Assembly: GCA_964463915.1 (NCBI GenBank) | Contig: CAYXEH010000075.1 | Coordinates: 1-7,385, forward strand | Length of the DNA stretch: 7,385 bases | Source: PUPG01 sp964463915 | GTDB lineage: Bacteria > Bacteroidota > Bacteroidia > Bacteroidales > UBA7960 | Direction: 5' to 3' | Part shown: positions 1-7,036 of the stretch, piece after piece | Layout: the number at the start of each line of letters is the position of its first letter | Position numbering within the stretch: position 1 is the first letter of the stretch | Notes under the pieces: model-generated | Databases searched by the model: none | The model's input: the letters and a program-made list of their open reading frames with translations, nothing else | What the model was told of the DNA's origin: nothing | Made by a program: the position numbers and the translations under genes

Positions 1-172
1 CCGGTGCAGGATATTATCAGGCCAAATGAAGGGGAACATGGATGAAGAAATGCACCTTGCCAATAGAGAAAAGGACATGCCGATGGTGCTTTGGTGAGAT
101 TCGGTGATACCAATCTGTGGTGAGGTAATTTGGGCTGACGTTTTGGTACTGTCAGGTAATGACCAGGGGGGA
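1..172. other. Short flank, no assignable gene
   Basis: This stretch lies downstream of the lipoprotein stop codon. Several short frames reach the window edge: plus-strand frames ending in TGA at 27-29, 43-45 and 95-97, and a minus-strand frame open from about 172 to base 1 with a possible ATG at 78-76. Any one of them could be the tail of a convergent gene or the start of the next minus-strand gene, but none gives a peptide I recognise, and open frames of this length arise easily by chance. I see no hairpin followed by a T tract that would act as a terminator for the lipoprotein gene. Confidence 0.4.
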
Positions 173-2014
173 TCATTGAACCATCCAGGGTAATTCTACA
201 TCCCAGTTTTCCCGGATTTGTACCGGTTCAGGAAATATATATACCGGGTCGGGTTGTATTCTTTTCAAATAGTTACCTGTGTCCCACTGTCCCGTTTCCT
301 CTTTGTCATCAATGAGTCTGACTGAATAGGTAGCCGGATCCAGATAATCAAACTGGTATGTGTCGTCTTCGCGGATGATTTTTGACCGTAACACATTGTC
401 ATTACGGTCAATCAACTCCAGGATGTATTGGTTTTCATGATGGGGAAGTTCAATATTCAGGATCAGTCTTCCGTAATTATCGGCCGTGGTGGTGGTAAAG
501 CGTGCCTGCAGCGTATCATTGGTCTGGCCGAAAATATCGGTGATGGCTCCTGGAAGAATTTCAATCTGATGGGATGTTTCAGGTTCCGGCAACGGTTCAA
601 TGTAAAGGGTTCGACGTAAATGGTCCCTGAAATCAAAACGGATTTCAATCGGAATGGAGTCCTGCTCATAGAGGGTGATCTTCCCCGGGTCGATGTCAGC
701 AATGGGATGCTCGGAACGTATGGACAGGTTTTTGTGAAAGGGAACTGCGGAAGCACGCCGGTAGTTCATGGATATTTCCAGTGGATCATTTTCGATCTCA
801 GAGGGATCTCTTTCTTTCAGGCGCCGGGGAACTGTGCTGTGCCGGATGGTGTCCAGGACCCTGTTCTGGTCAAGTACTTCCAGAAAGAGGGAGTCGCGTG
901 ATATGTCGGCGAACCATATTTGCAGTGTGTCCTTTCTGTCATTGAACTCGGGGATATACCAGTCATCCTCCTCGAATGGCCGGCGAATTTCACGCACATA
1001 GGCCGAATCATAAGGGGCCCGGAAAACTATCCGGATCATTCCCTGCCTTTCAAGTGAGGAGGAGATTCTTTGCGTGGTATCCTCTTCCTGGAAGAGGTGC
1101 AGGGTGTAGTAAGTTTCTGCTGCATTCAGTGCGTCCGGCAATAAGGTATCTGCCAGCGACAGTGTGTCAGCCTGTAAAAAGTTATCGGACCCTGTTTCTG
1201 CTTCTGCGGAGGAGGTAACGGATTGCTCCTGGGCAGATTCGGCGGTGGTACCTGAATCGCCATTGACATTCTCTTCCTCATCTTCAGGAATGGCCGGTTC
1301 TTCGATGTATTCGGGTGTTACCAGGCTGTCAGTAAAGGCAATATTCTCATCCGACAAATCATACAGGAAGTTGGAATTGTTGTCGAGCAGCCCGAACATC
1401 AAATACTCGCCGCCTGCCATGTTGTTGATTCTGAAGTGGCCGTTTTCATCTGTTTTTGCCAGGTAAACAGGCCTTTCCAGGTAGGGGATGGAGTCATAAA
1501 TCTCATCATACATCATCACATAAACCCCCTCTTCCGGTTCCAGGGTGTACGCGTCTTTGACCTGTCCCATTACGGATAATGAATCAACATAATTTCCCGT
1601 GGAAAACACAAACTGGAAGTTGGGGATGGTATTTCCTTCAGTAATATCACGGATGGCATCTCCGAAAAACAGGTTGTAGGTTGATTCGGGCCGGAGCTCT
1701 TCCTCCATCTCGATGATAATGGACTGCCCTCTTATACTTACCTCAGGCGTTTGCTCCAGTGGAGGAGATACCAGCAATTGTTCCCGGACGTTTTGCAGTT
1801 GGATGAATTCGTTGAAGAAAATTCGGATCTCATCACCTGTGAAGTTGGTTGCCCTGTCAGGGGGATTGCTCCGGACTACTTCCGGTGGATCTTCATCCCG
1901 TGGGCCACCCGTGGGGGAAACCACGTTGGCACATGCATAAAAGAGAACCAGGGCGGCCATCAGGCCGGCAGCAGCAAAAAAAGATCTGTTTCGATACGGA
2001 TGCAAGTTTGTCAT
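173..2014 (-). CDS. Ig-like domain lipoprotein (Bacteroidota envelope family)
   Basis: A 613-residue predicted lipoprotein of unknown role, probably anchored in the outer or inner membrane. The N-terminus has basic residues (R8, R10), a hydrophobic stretch (12-26) and a lipobox ending LFYAC, giving lipidated Cys28. The PTGGPRD motif at 34-40 followed by PP is a signature of a widespread Bacteroidota family whose first domain is a bacterial Ig-like fold (SbsA type), here about 41-140, ending in the FVFSTG motif. A carboxypeptidase-regulatory-like beta domain follows (about 145-230). An acidic, Ser/Glu-rich low-complexity segment spans about 236-300, and more beta-rich sequence runs to the end. 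The QWDTGNYLKR segment near 576-585 and the closing NWDVELPW are family-typical. I chose the ATG at 2014 over the in-frame TTG at 2038 because GGGAGG lies five bases upstream of it and because it gives a normal signal peptide. The molecular function of the family is unknown to me. Confidence 0.88.
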   Translation of the reverse strand: MTNLHPYRNRSFFAAAGLMAALVLFYACANVVSPTGGPRDEDPPEVVRSNPPDRATNFTGDEIRIFFNEFIQLQNVREQLLVSPPLEQTPEVSIRGQSIIIEMEEELRPESTYNLFFGDAIRDITEGNTIPNFQFVFSTGNYVDSLSVMGQVKDAYTLEPEEGVYVMMYDEIYDSIPYLERPVYLAKTDENGHFRINNMAGGEYLMFGLLDNNSNFLYDLSDENIAFTDSLVTPEYIEEPAIPEDEEENVNGDSGTTAESAQEQSVTSSAEAETGSDNFLQADTLSLADTLLPDALNAAETYYTLHLFQEEDTTQRISSSLERQGMIRIVFRAPYDSAYVREIRRPFEEDDWYIPEFNDRKDTLQIWFADISRDSLFLEVLDQNRVLDTIRHSTVPRRLKERDPSEIENDPLEISMNYRRASAVPFHKNLSIRSEHPIADIDPGKITLYEQDSIPIEIRFDFRDHLRRTLYIEPLPEPETSHQIEILPGAITDIFGQTNDTLQARFTTTTADNYGRLILNIELPHHENQYILELIDRNDNVLRSKIIREDDTYQFDYLDPATYSVRLIDDKEETGQWDTGNYLKRIQPDPVYIFPEPVQIRENWDVELPWMVQ

Positions 2015-2019
2015 ATGGG

Positions 2020-2025
2020 CCTCCC
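2020..2025 (-). promoter_or_regulatory. Ribosome binding site of the lipoprotein gene
   Basis: The minus strand reads GGGAGG followed by CCCAT and then ATG at 2014-2012, a spacing of five bases. This decides the start against the upstream in-frame TTG at 2038. The other readable starts here (transporter, kinase) have AT-rich leaders without such a motif, which is usual in Bacteroidota, so this site stands out. Confidence 0.55.
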
Positions 2026-2042
2026 GGGCAGTAATCAATAAG

Positions 2043-2142
2043 CGGTATTTAGCCTGGCAGCTTTAAGCAGGCCGTATTTAGCCTGTGGGGCGTTGCAGCC
2101 TCCATTCAGCCTGCGTCATCTGGTCAGCCCGCATTTAGTCTG
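2043..2142. repeat. Degenerate 28-29-base tandem repeat, four units
   Basis: A core resembling CCGTATTTAGCCTG occurs four times on the plus strand, with its final G at 2056, 2085, 2113 and 2142, so the period is 29, 28 and 29 bases. Copies 1 and 2 match almost perfectly. Copy 3 (TCCATTCAGCCTG) and copy 4 (CCGCATTTAGTCTG) have diverged, and the sequence between cores is poorly conserved. The array sits within 30 bases of the lipoprotein start, so it would lie in the 5' untranslated region if the promoter candidate at 2185-2178 is used. No long dyad symmetry is evident in the core. Confidence 0.7.
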
Positions 2143-2177
2143 TGCAACTTAACCAGGTAACATTGAGCTGCAGCCAG

Positions 2178-2185
2178 CAAAATTA
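2178..2185 (-). promoter_or_regulatory. Candidate Bacteroidota -7 promoter element for the lipoprotein gene
   Basis: The minus strand reads TAATTTTG, a full match to the TAnnTTTG -7 consensus described for Bacteroidota. It lies about 165 bases upstream of the ATG at 2014, and transcription would start near 2170. No TTTG-like -33 element is found 19-21 bases further upstream, so this is a partial match only. Confidence 0.3.
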
Positions 2186-2216
2186 CCAAATTATTTGAAG
2201 ACTGTACTTACTGTAA

Positions 2217-2285
2217 AATGATTGTGAGGATTAGCACTGCGTGAATGCCGTTTTAGCAAGCCACACGATAACATAATGATTGTGA
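2217..2285. repeat. 11-base direct repeat pair AATGATTGTGA
   Basis: AATGATTGTGA occurs at 2217-2227 and again at 2275-2285, with starts 58 bases apart, upstream of the lipoprotein promoter candidate. The TGTGA part resembles a CRP/FNR-family half-site, but no good matching TCACA half follows either copy. It could be a paired regulator site or chance. Confidence 0.35.
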
Positions 2286-2368
2286 CTTTTCGGCCTGATC
2301 TCCTGGCATGCCTGCCTCTTTCAGGGAAAGATCCGGGAGCTGCCCGTTGAAATAACAGAAGGGATCAA

Positions 2369-3478
2369 TCAGACATCCCCGCAGTTCAGGGATCTCCACT
2401 TTTTCATAAATTGCAGGAGTTCATCCCATGAAGGGGAGCCTTCATGGCGCACATAGTAACCCGATGTACACACCCCTGTCATCAGGCACTGGACCGGATC
2501 AAGACCTGCCAGCCAGGCATTGCAGAATCCCGCATTGAAATTGTCGCCGGCACCTGTGGTCAGTTTAGGTTCTTCCGTGTAAGGTCCGTCGGTCCAGACT
2601 GATCCTGCTTCGGTGGCCATGGCTGCACCCTTAAGGGGGTGGATCACAATGCCGAATATGTCCATTTGCTCACGGATTTTTTGTGCCCGGGGCATTAGTT
2701 GCTCTTCTTTGATCCCGAGGACTTTACTGATGATGCTTGATTCGTTCTCGTTCATACTCAGCACGGTTTCGCTGGGCAGTGAGGAGAGAATGTCAAGCAC
2801 TTCCTGTATGGCTTTTTCTGTGCGCTTTTGTGGATCGGCCAGGTCGATGAAAACCCGTGGTTTATTCTTGAGAGTTTCAGTGATCCTGCCGAAGGCACTG
2901 ATGATCTCATTGAGATTTGACAGCATAGTCCAGTTGGTGAACCCCACCAGGTCGGTTTCTGAAAGCAGGCTGCGGAGTGCGTCTTCAGGTAGTTCACTGA
3001 GCAGGGATTTCAGGCTGACATTTACCAGACTGTCCATCTTTCCCAACATCAGTTTGCCATCATGGAACTCCAATGCATCGGTGTGTCCCGGATCAGCCAG
3101 GGAGAATACTTTGCGACATCTTTCTGCCATATCGTGGAAAACCGGATCGATTTGATGTTTGCCAAGGGCTCCTATGTAGGTCACTTCATGGCCCTGGGCA
3201 AGTAAAGCATTGGCCATAATGGGTCCGTTACCTCCCAGTTTCTGCTGTAAAGGCACCAGCTCTATGTTTGCGCTGAGTCCTGCCACGGAAGCAATCCGGT
3301 CAGAGAGTGCCGTGATGGTTTTGAGCCGTTTATATTCTTGCGGGTTTTCCCGCTGGTCAACCACGTGAATAATTTCATCCACAAAACCGTCAAAACCGAT
3401 AAGCAGGTGTTTGGGGCTGTGGTGTTTTCCGAGGTTTTCGATTGTGTGCTGGAGAATTTCTGTTGTATTCATATACAT
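2369..3478 (-). CDS. PfkB-family carbohydrate kinase
   Basis: A predicted cytoplasmic ATP-dependent kinase of the ribokinase/PfkB family, 369 residues from the ATG at 3478, somewhat longer than the usual 300-340. Visible features are an N-terminal substrate-domain start (LLIGFDGFVDE, 25-35), the glycine-rich first signature (GGNGP, 82-86), an NxxE metal-binding motif (N243 to E246), and the second signature TTGAGDNFNAGF (307-318), whose GAGD gives catalytic base Asp312 and the anion hole. The substrate cannot be read from the sequence. Position 125 bases downstream of malQ on the same strand suggests a kinase for a sugar released in glucan breakdown, but fructokinase, ribokinase or nucleoside kinase activity is equally possible. 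The frame stays open upstream to an ATG at 3685, but those 69 extra residues come from intergenic repeats and the malQ tail. ATG 3472 is an alternative start two codons in. Confidence 0.87.
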   Translation of the reverse strand: MYMNTTEILQHTIENLGKHHSPKHLLIGFDGFVDEIIHVVDQRENPQEYKRLKTITALSDRIASVAGLSANIELVPLQQKLGGNGPIMANALLAQGHEVTYIGALGKHQIDPVFHDMAERCRKVFSLADPGHTDALEFHDGKLMLGKMDSLVNVSLKSLLSELPEDALRSLLSETDLVGFTNWTMLSNLNEIISAFGRITETLKNKPRVFIDLADPQKRTEKAIQEVLDILSSLPSETVLSMNENESSIISKVLGIKEEQLMPRAQKIREQMDIFGIVIHPLKGAAMATEAGSVWTDGPYTEEPKLTTGAGDNFNAGFCNAWLAGLDPVQCLMTGVCTSGYYVRHEGSPSWDELLQFMKKWRSLNCGDV

Positions 3479-3482
3479 ATTA

Positions 3483-3554
3483 GTTAGTCGTGGCTTCGCA
3501 TCTCCGGTTAGTCCTGGCTTCGTCACTTCAGTTTGTCTGGGGCAATCCCCACCA
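3483..3554. repeat. 24-base tandem repeat between malQ and the kinase
   Basis: Two adjacent plus-strand units start at 3483 and 3507, sharing 15 of their first 16 bases (GTTAGTC then G or C, then TGGCTTCG). A more diverged third unit starts at 3531 (GTTTGTCTGGGG), keeping the 24-base spacing. The period is a multiple of three, so the minus-strand frame upstream of the kinase stays open and would encode an eight-residue periodic peptide, which explains the misleading N-terminal extension of the kinase frame. Confidence 0.65.
3538..3551. repeat. Small perfect hairpin in the malQ-kinase spacer
   Basis: TGGGG-CAAT-CCCCA forms a perfect five-base-pair stem with a four-base loop, about 60 bases upstream of the kinase ATG and inside the degenerate third unit of the 24-base repeat. 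It has no following T tract on the minus strand, so it is unlikely to be an intrinsic terminator. It could affect mRNA processing between the two cistrons. Confidence 0.35.
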
Positions 3555-3582
3555 TCCTCATCCTTTGAGAACCAACAAGCCC

Positions 3583-3610
3583 CTACCTTCCACCTTCTAC
3601 CTTCTACCGT
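3583..3610. repeat. Heptanucleotide tandem repeat overlapping the malQ stop
   Basis: Four consecutive seven-base units on the plus strand read CTACCTT, CCACCTT, CTACCTT and CTACCGT (minus-strand unit AAGGTAG). The unit at 3604-3610 overlaps the end of malQ: its CTA is the TAG stop, and the preceding CGG codon for the last arginine also falls in it. Seven is not a multiple of three, so gain or loss of units inside the gene would shift the frame. Confidence 0.75.
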
Positions 3611-5088
3611 CTCCCATACACTTCCGTAATCTTCCGCAAGTCCTTTACATGTTCCCCGGTGAGCATATCCCATGTGAATCGCCATTTCCAGTACCCGGGT
3701 GATTTACCCGGGAAGTTCATCCTGGCTTCTTCGTCCAGCCGGAGGATGTCCTGCATGGGTGCGATGGCAATGTCTGCAACGGTTGACCAGGCCAGCCGGA
3801 TGAAAGACCAGGCAGGATCATTGTCGTCGAGACAGAAGTAATCGTGCATCCTTTCCTTGTCCTCGGGCGGGCTGTGTTTGAACCAGCCCACCGTGGTGTT
3901 GTTATCGTGGGTGCCAGTGTATACGATACTGTTTTTGTCGTATGTGTGGGGGATGAAGTCATTTTCTTCTGCTGAGTCAAATGCGAACTGCAGGATCTTC
4001 ATGCCGGGCATACCAAATTTTTCACGTAACTCTTCCACGTCGGGGGTGATTACTCCAAGGTTTTCAGCGACAATGGGTTTGTCTCCAAGGGCATTGTAGA
4101 CAGCCTGCAGCATTTTCTCTCCCGGGGCTTTGATCCATTTTCCCCTGATGGCGGTTTCTTCCCCGTGGGGAACGGCCCAGTAGGCTGCCAGCCCCCGGAA
4201 GTGGTCGATGCGCAGGATGTCGTAGAGTAAGAAGTTGGCTTTAATGCGATCGATCCACCACTGGAAGCCATGTTTTTCCAAATATTTCCAGTCATAAATG
4301 GGGTTACCCCAGAGCTGCCCCGTTTCACTGAAATAATCCGGAGGTACCCCTGCTACGGTGCGGGGCTGGAGATTATGGTCAAAATCAAAGAGCTCCGGGT
4401 GCCCCCAGGCCTCTGCGCTGTCAAAGGCCACATAAATAGGAAGGTCGCCAAAGATCCGGATGTCTCTTTCATTGGCATAGGATTTCAGGTCGAGCCACTG
4501 GTGGTAAAAGATGACCTGGAGAAACCTGTAGAAGTCCATTTCCGCCGCCAGTTTTTGTTTGTACGCTTTCATGGCTTCCGGTTTCCTGAGCCGGATGTTA
4601 TCTTCCCAGTCCCACCAGGGTTGCCCCTCATGATCGTCTTTAATGGCCATGAACTGTACATAATCCTCGAGCCACCATCCGTTGGCCCCGCAAAATTCCT
4701 GGTATTGTTTCTTTAACCGGTTGTCATCAGCGTGGAGGAAGCGGTCGAAGGCTTTTTTCAGCAGCTGGTACTTGTAATGAAAGACCCACCCGTAATCCAC
4801 TTCATGTTCCGGAAACTCCTCTTGTTCCGGGAGTTCTTCTTTGGTGAGAAGCCCCTGTTCTGTCAGCTTTTGAAGGTCGATCAGCAAAGGGTTTCCCGCG
4901 AAAGCGGAAAAGCACTGATAGGGAGAGTCCCCGTAGCCGGTGTGACCCAGTGGCAGGATCTGCCATATCCTCTGACCTGACTTTTCAAGGATATCAACAA
5001 ACCGGTAGGCTTCCCTTCCCATGGTTCCGATGCCGTATTTCCCGGGCAGGGAAGTGATGTGGAGCAATATGCCGCTGCTTCTTTCCAT
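3604..5088 (-). CDS. malQ: 4-alpha-glucanotransferase (amylomaltase, GH77)
   Basis: A complete 494-residue cytoplasmic amylomaltase of glycoside hydrolase family 77, the usual length for the short bacterial form. It transfers alpha-1,4-glucan segments between malto-oligosaccharides, releasing glucose and making longer chains for phosphorylases or glucosidases. The N-terminus (RSSGILLHITSLPGKYGIG) is the family-typical opening and supports the ATG at 5088. Three acidic active-site residues are in conserved contexts: nucleophile Asp295 in RIDHFRG, acid/base Glu342 in AENLG, and Asp395 in THDNNT. Acceptor-site sequences such as GDSPYQ (53-58) and GDLPIYV (214-220) are also present. The gene follows a sugar transporter across a sequence gap and precedes a PfkB kinase, which fits maltodextrin use. 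Its start has only five readable upstream bases before the N run, so its ribosome binding site is unseen. The stop codon lies in a heptanucleotide repeat. Confidence 0.96.
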   Translation of the reverse strand: MERSSGILLHITSLPGKYGIGTMGREAYRFVDILEKSGQRIWQILPLGHTGYGDSPYQCFSAFAGNPLLIDLQKLTEQGLLTKEELPEQEEFPEHEVDYGWVFHYKYQLLKKAFDRFLHADDNRLKKQYQEFCGANGWWLEDYVQFMAIKDDHEGQPWWDWEDNIRLRKPEAMKAYKQKLAAEMDFYRFLQVIFYHQWLDLKSYANERDIRIFGDLPIYVAFDSAEAWGHPELFDFDHNLQPRTVAGVPPDYFSETGQLWGNPIYDWKYLEKHGFQWWIDRIKANFLLYDILRIDHFRGLAAYWAVPHGEETAIRGKWIKAPGEKMLQAVYNALGDKPIVAENLGVITPDVEELREKFGMPGMKILQFAFDSAEENDFIPHTYDKNSIVYTGTHDNNTTVGWFKHSPPEDKERMHDYFCLDDNDPAWSFIRLAWSTVADIAIAPMQDILRLDEEARMNFPGKSPGYWKWRFTWDMLTGEHVKDLRKITEVYGRR

Positions 5089-5093
5089 ATATA

Positions 5094-5193
5094 NNNNNNN
5101 NNNNNNNNNNNNNNNNNNNNNNNNNNNNNNNNNNNNNNNNNNNNNNNNNNNNNNNNNNNNNNNNNNNNNNNNNNNNNNNNNNNNNNNNNNNNN
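5094..5193. other. Assembly gap of 100 N
   Basis: Exactly 100 undetermined bases, the conventional placeholder for a gap of unknown size, so distances across it are not reliable. It hides the 3' end of the transporter gene, the transporter-malQ spacer and the malQ leader. The left flank is TATATA-rich and the right flank holds a run of T. Since the other spacers in this window carry tandem repeats, a repeat here is a plausible cause of the break. Confidence 0.97.
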
Positions 5194-6956
5194 ATGGTTT
5201 TTTTGATCAGTTTTTCGTCCGGGTCATGTACTACAAAGATCATCATAATGGCGCCGATAAAAAGTGAGATCCCTCCGAAAACCAGTCCGTAAATGGGCTG
5301 ACCCGGTGCCACGATGCTGATAAATGAACCCAGGATGCTGGCGGCGACAATCTGGGGCATCACAATAAAAATATTGAACAGCCCCATGTAGGTGCCCATC
5401 TTGTGTGATGGCAGTGATCCGGTGAGGATGGCATAGGGCATGGCAAGGATACTGGCCCATGCAATCCCCACGCCCAGCATGGACAGGATGATCCAGTTGG
5501 GATCCGGCACCACCAGGACACTTAAATAACCCAATGAGCCGAAGATCAGGGCCATGGCATGGGTATATCTTCGGTTGGTCTTTCTGGCAAGAACCGGAAG
5601 CAGGAAGGCAACGAGGGCGGCGAATCCGTTGTAAACAGCAAATGAAACTCCTACCCAGTTGGCGCCTTCATTATATTCCCGGTCTATTTCGGTCAGCCGC
5701 TGCTGTTCTTTTGCAGGTAAATCAATCTGGTCTGCATGTTGCTGGAAAAACCGGACTACACGCATGGAGGCTACTACTTCGGAAGCCCCCTCATTGATGG
5801 CGTTTTGGTAGAGGGCAAGGTCTTCCTGTATGTCAGGCAGCCTGTCTTCCCAAGCCTCTTGTGGTTGTTCCTCCATTTCCCGTGAGATGTTCACCAGGGT
5901 GTTTACGTGTTCGGGCTGGAGTTTCATGTCGTAGTGATGACTGGTGACACCCGGGGTTCCAAAGGTCCACAAGGTAAACAACCCCACCCAGGAGAAAAAT
6001 TGTACGATAGCCAGCTGCCCCATGGTTTTGGGCATTCTGAACAGGTCATTGATTACGGTCACAAATCCGTTGTCGGTGGTTTTTCGTTTGATCAGTACAC
6101 CCGCAATGTACTGGACAAGACCGAAAAGGATAGCCCCGATGCTCAGTATGTAGAGGTCACTTCGGATAAAGTCGTACCTGTATACAATGAAGGTCAGGAT
6201 TACCCCAAGCACCATCCACAAAATGGATGGTTTGCTGAAACGCGTATAGGGCAATAGTGTACCGGCTTTGTGGTCTTCTGCCACCCGGTCGGCACCTTTT
6301 TCAAGCTCCTCAAATTCTTTAAGTTGTTCTGGGGTGTATTCTTTTGACCGGAAAACGGTCCAGGCCACGGCAGAGAAAAATACAATCCCACCGATCAGAA
6401 ATGCAATCCGGACAGAGGGGGGTACCTGGCCTTCAGGGGCTACGTTGGCCACACCGAAGCCATTGGTGAGGATCCAGGGGAGCATGGAGGCTACCACAGA
6501 ACCTGTCCCGATAAAGAAACTCTGCATGGCAAACCCCTTGTTGCGTTGATCGGGGGGCAGGTTGTCTCCCACGAATGCCCGGAAGGGCTCCATGCACATA
6601 TCAATGCTGGCACCAAGGATCCAGAAGATCCCTACGGCGATCCATAGCAGGGGAGCGGTTGGGAGCAGAATGAGTGCAATAGATGCGCCGATGGCCCCAA
6701 TAAGAAAATAGGGTCTTCTCCGGCCGAGCCGCGTCCAGGTATTGTCGCTCATGTACCCGACAATGGGCTGTATGATCAGGCCGGTAACGGGAGCGGCAAT
6801 CCATAATATGGGGATGGATTCTACCTGCGCCCCGAGGGTCTCAAAAATCCGGCTTACATTGGCATTTTGCAGGGCAAATCCAAACTGAATCCCCAAAAAG
6901 CCAAAGGTCATGTTCCATATTTGCCAAAAAGAAAAACGCGGCCTGGTCTTAGTCAT
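5194..6956 (-). CDS. SLC45/GPH-type MFS sugar transporter, 3' end missing
   Basis: A partial inner-membrane transporter of the major facilitator superfamily, 587 codons readable before the frame enters the N run. It is most like the SLC45/sucrose-maltose symporter group common in Bacteroidota glucan clusters, so it probably imports maltose or small malto-oligosaccharides with protons or sodium. Evidence includes the opening SFWQIWNMTFGFLGIQ (9-24), the SDNTWTRLGRRRP segment (70-82) after the second helix, matching the GRRRP motif of sucrose/SLC45 carriers, the conserved FMEPFRAF-like segment (CMEPFRAFVGD, 121-131), and about twelve hydrophobic helices. A hydrophilic stretch at about 341-433 separates two helices (about 315-338 and 434-455). 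The last readable residues (HDPDEKLIKKT) follow the final helix, so few residues are probably missing. The ATG at 6956 fits the family start and has no Shine-Dalgarno motif. Continuation of the frame beyond the gap is an artefact. Confidence 0.9.
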
Positions 6957-7036
6957 ATGAAATCAGGTTAAATGTTTAACTGAATTAGTTTGCTGTTGCA
7001 ATTGATGCAGGGTTTTTTAACCGCAGGGTTTTCAAC

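Larger units (their letters stand above)
2015..2368. other. Non-coding spacer between kinase and lipoprotein genes
   Basis: This 354-base stretch holds no convincing gene on either strand. It contains a degenerate 28-29-base tandem repeat next to the lipoprotein start (2043-2142), a perfect minus-strand TAnnTTTG match at 2185-2178, and an 11-base direct repeat (AATGATTGTGA at 2217-2227 and 2275-2285). Just downstream of the kinase stop there are only weak inverted repeats (for example GGCATGCC near 2306), none followed by a T tract, so I cannot point to a terminator. The length and the candidate promoter suggest that the lipoprotein is transcribed separately from the sugar genes. Confidence 0.6.

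Noticed and set aside
2015..2038. TTG start eight codons upstream for the lipoprotein
   Set aside because: The ATG at 2014 has a GGGAGG ribosome binding site at good spacing and gives a normal signal peptide.
2290..2368. Intrinsic terminator after the kinase gene
   Set aside because: Only short or mismatched stems are present (for example around GGCATGCC), with no T tract following on the minus strand.
2613..3155. 180-codon plus-strand open frame
   Set aside because: It is antisense to the conserved kinase gene and is Ser/Leu/Arg-rich, as expected from a shadow frame.
3479..3685. 69-residue N-terminal extension of the PfkB kinase
   Set aside because: It consists of intergenic repeat sequence and malQ antiframe, and family homology begins just after the ATG at 3478.
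4270..4716. 148-codon plus-strand open frame
   Set aside because: It lies entirely antisense to the well-supported malQ gene and shows no recognisable protein features.
4881..6956. A 691-residue open frame running from the transporter through the N run into the malQ region
   Set aside because: The part left of the gap is a wrong-frame reading of malQ, whose correct frame has all catalytic motifs. The fusion exists only because N codons contain no stops.
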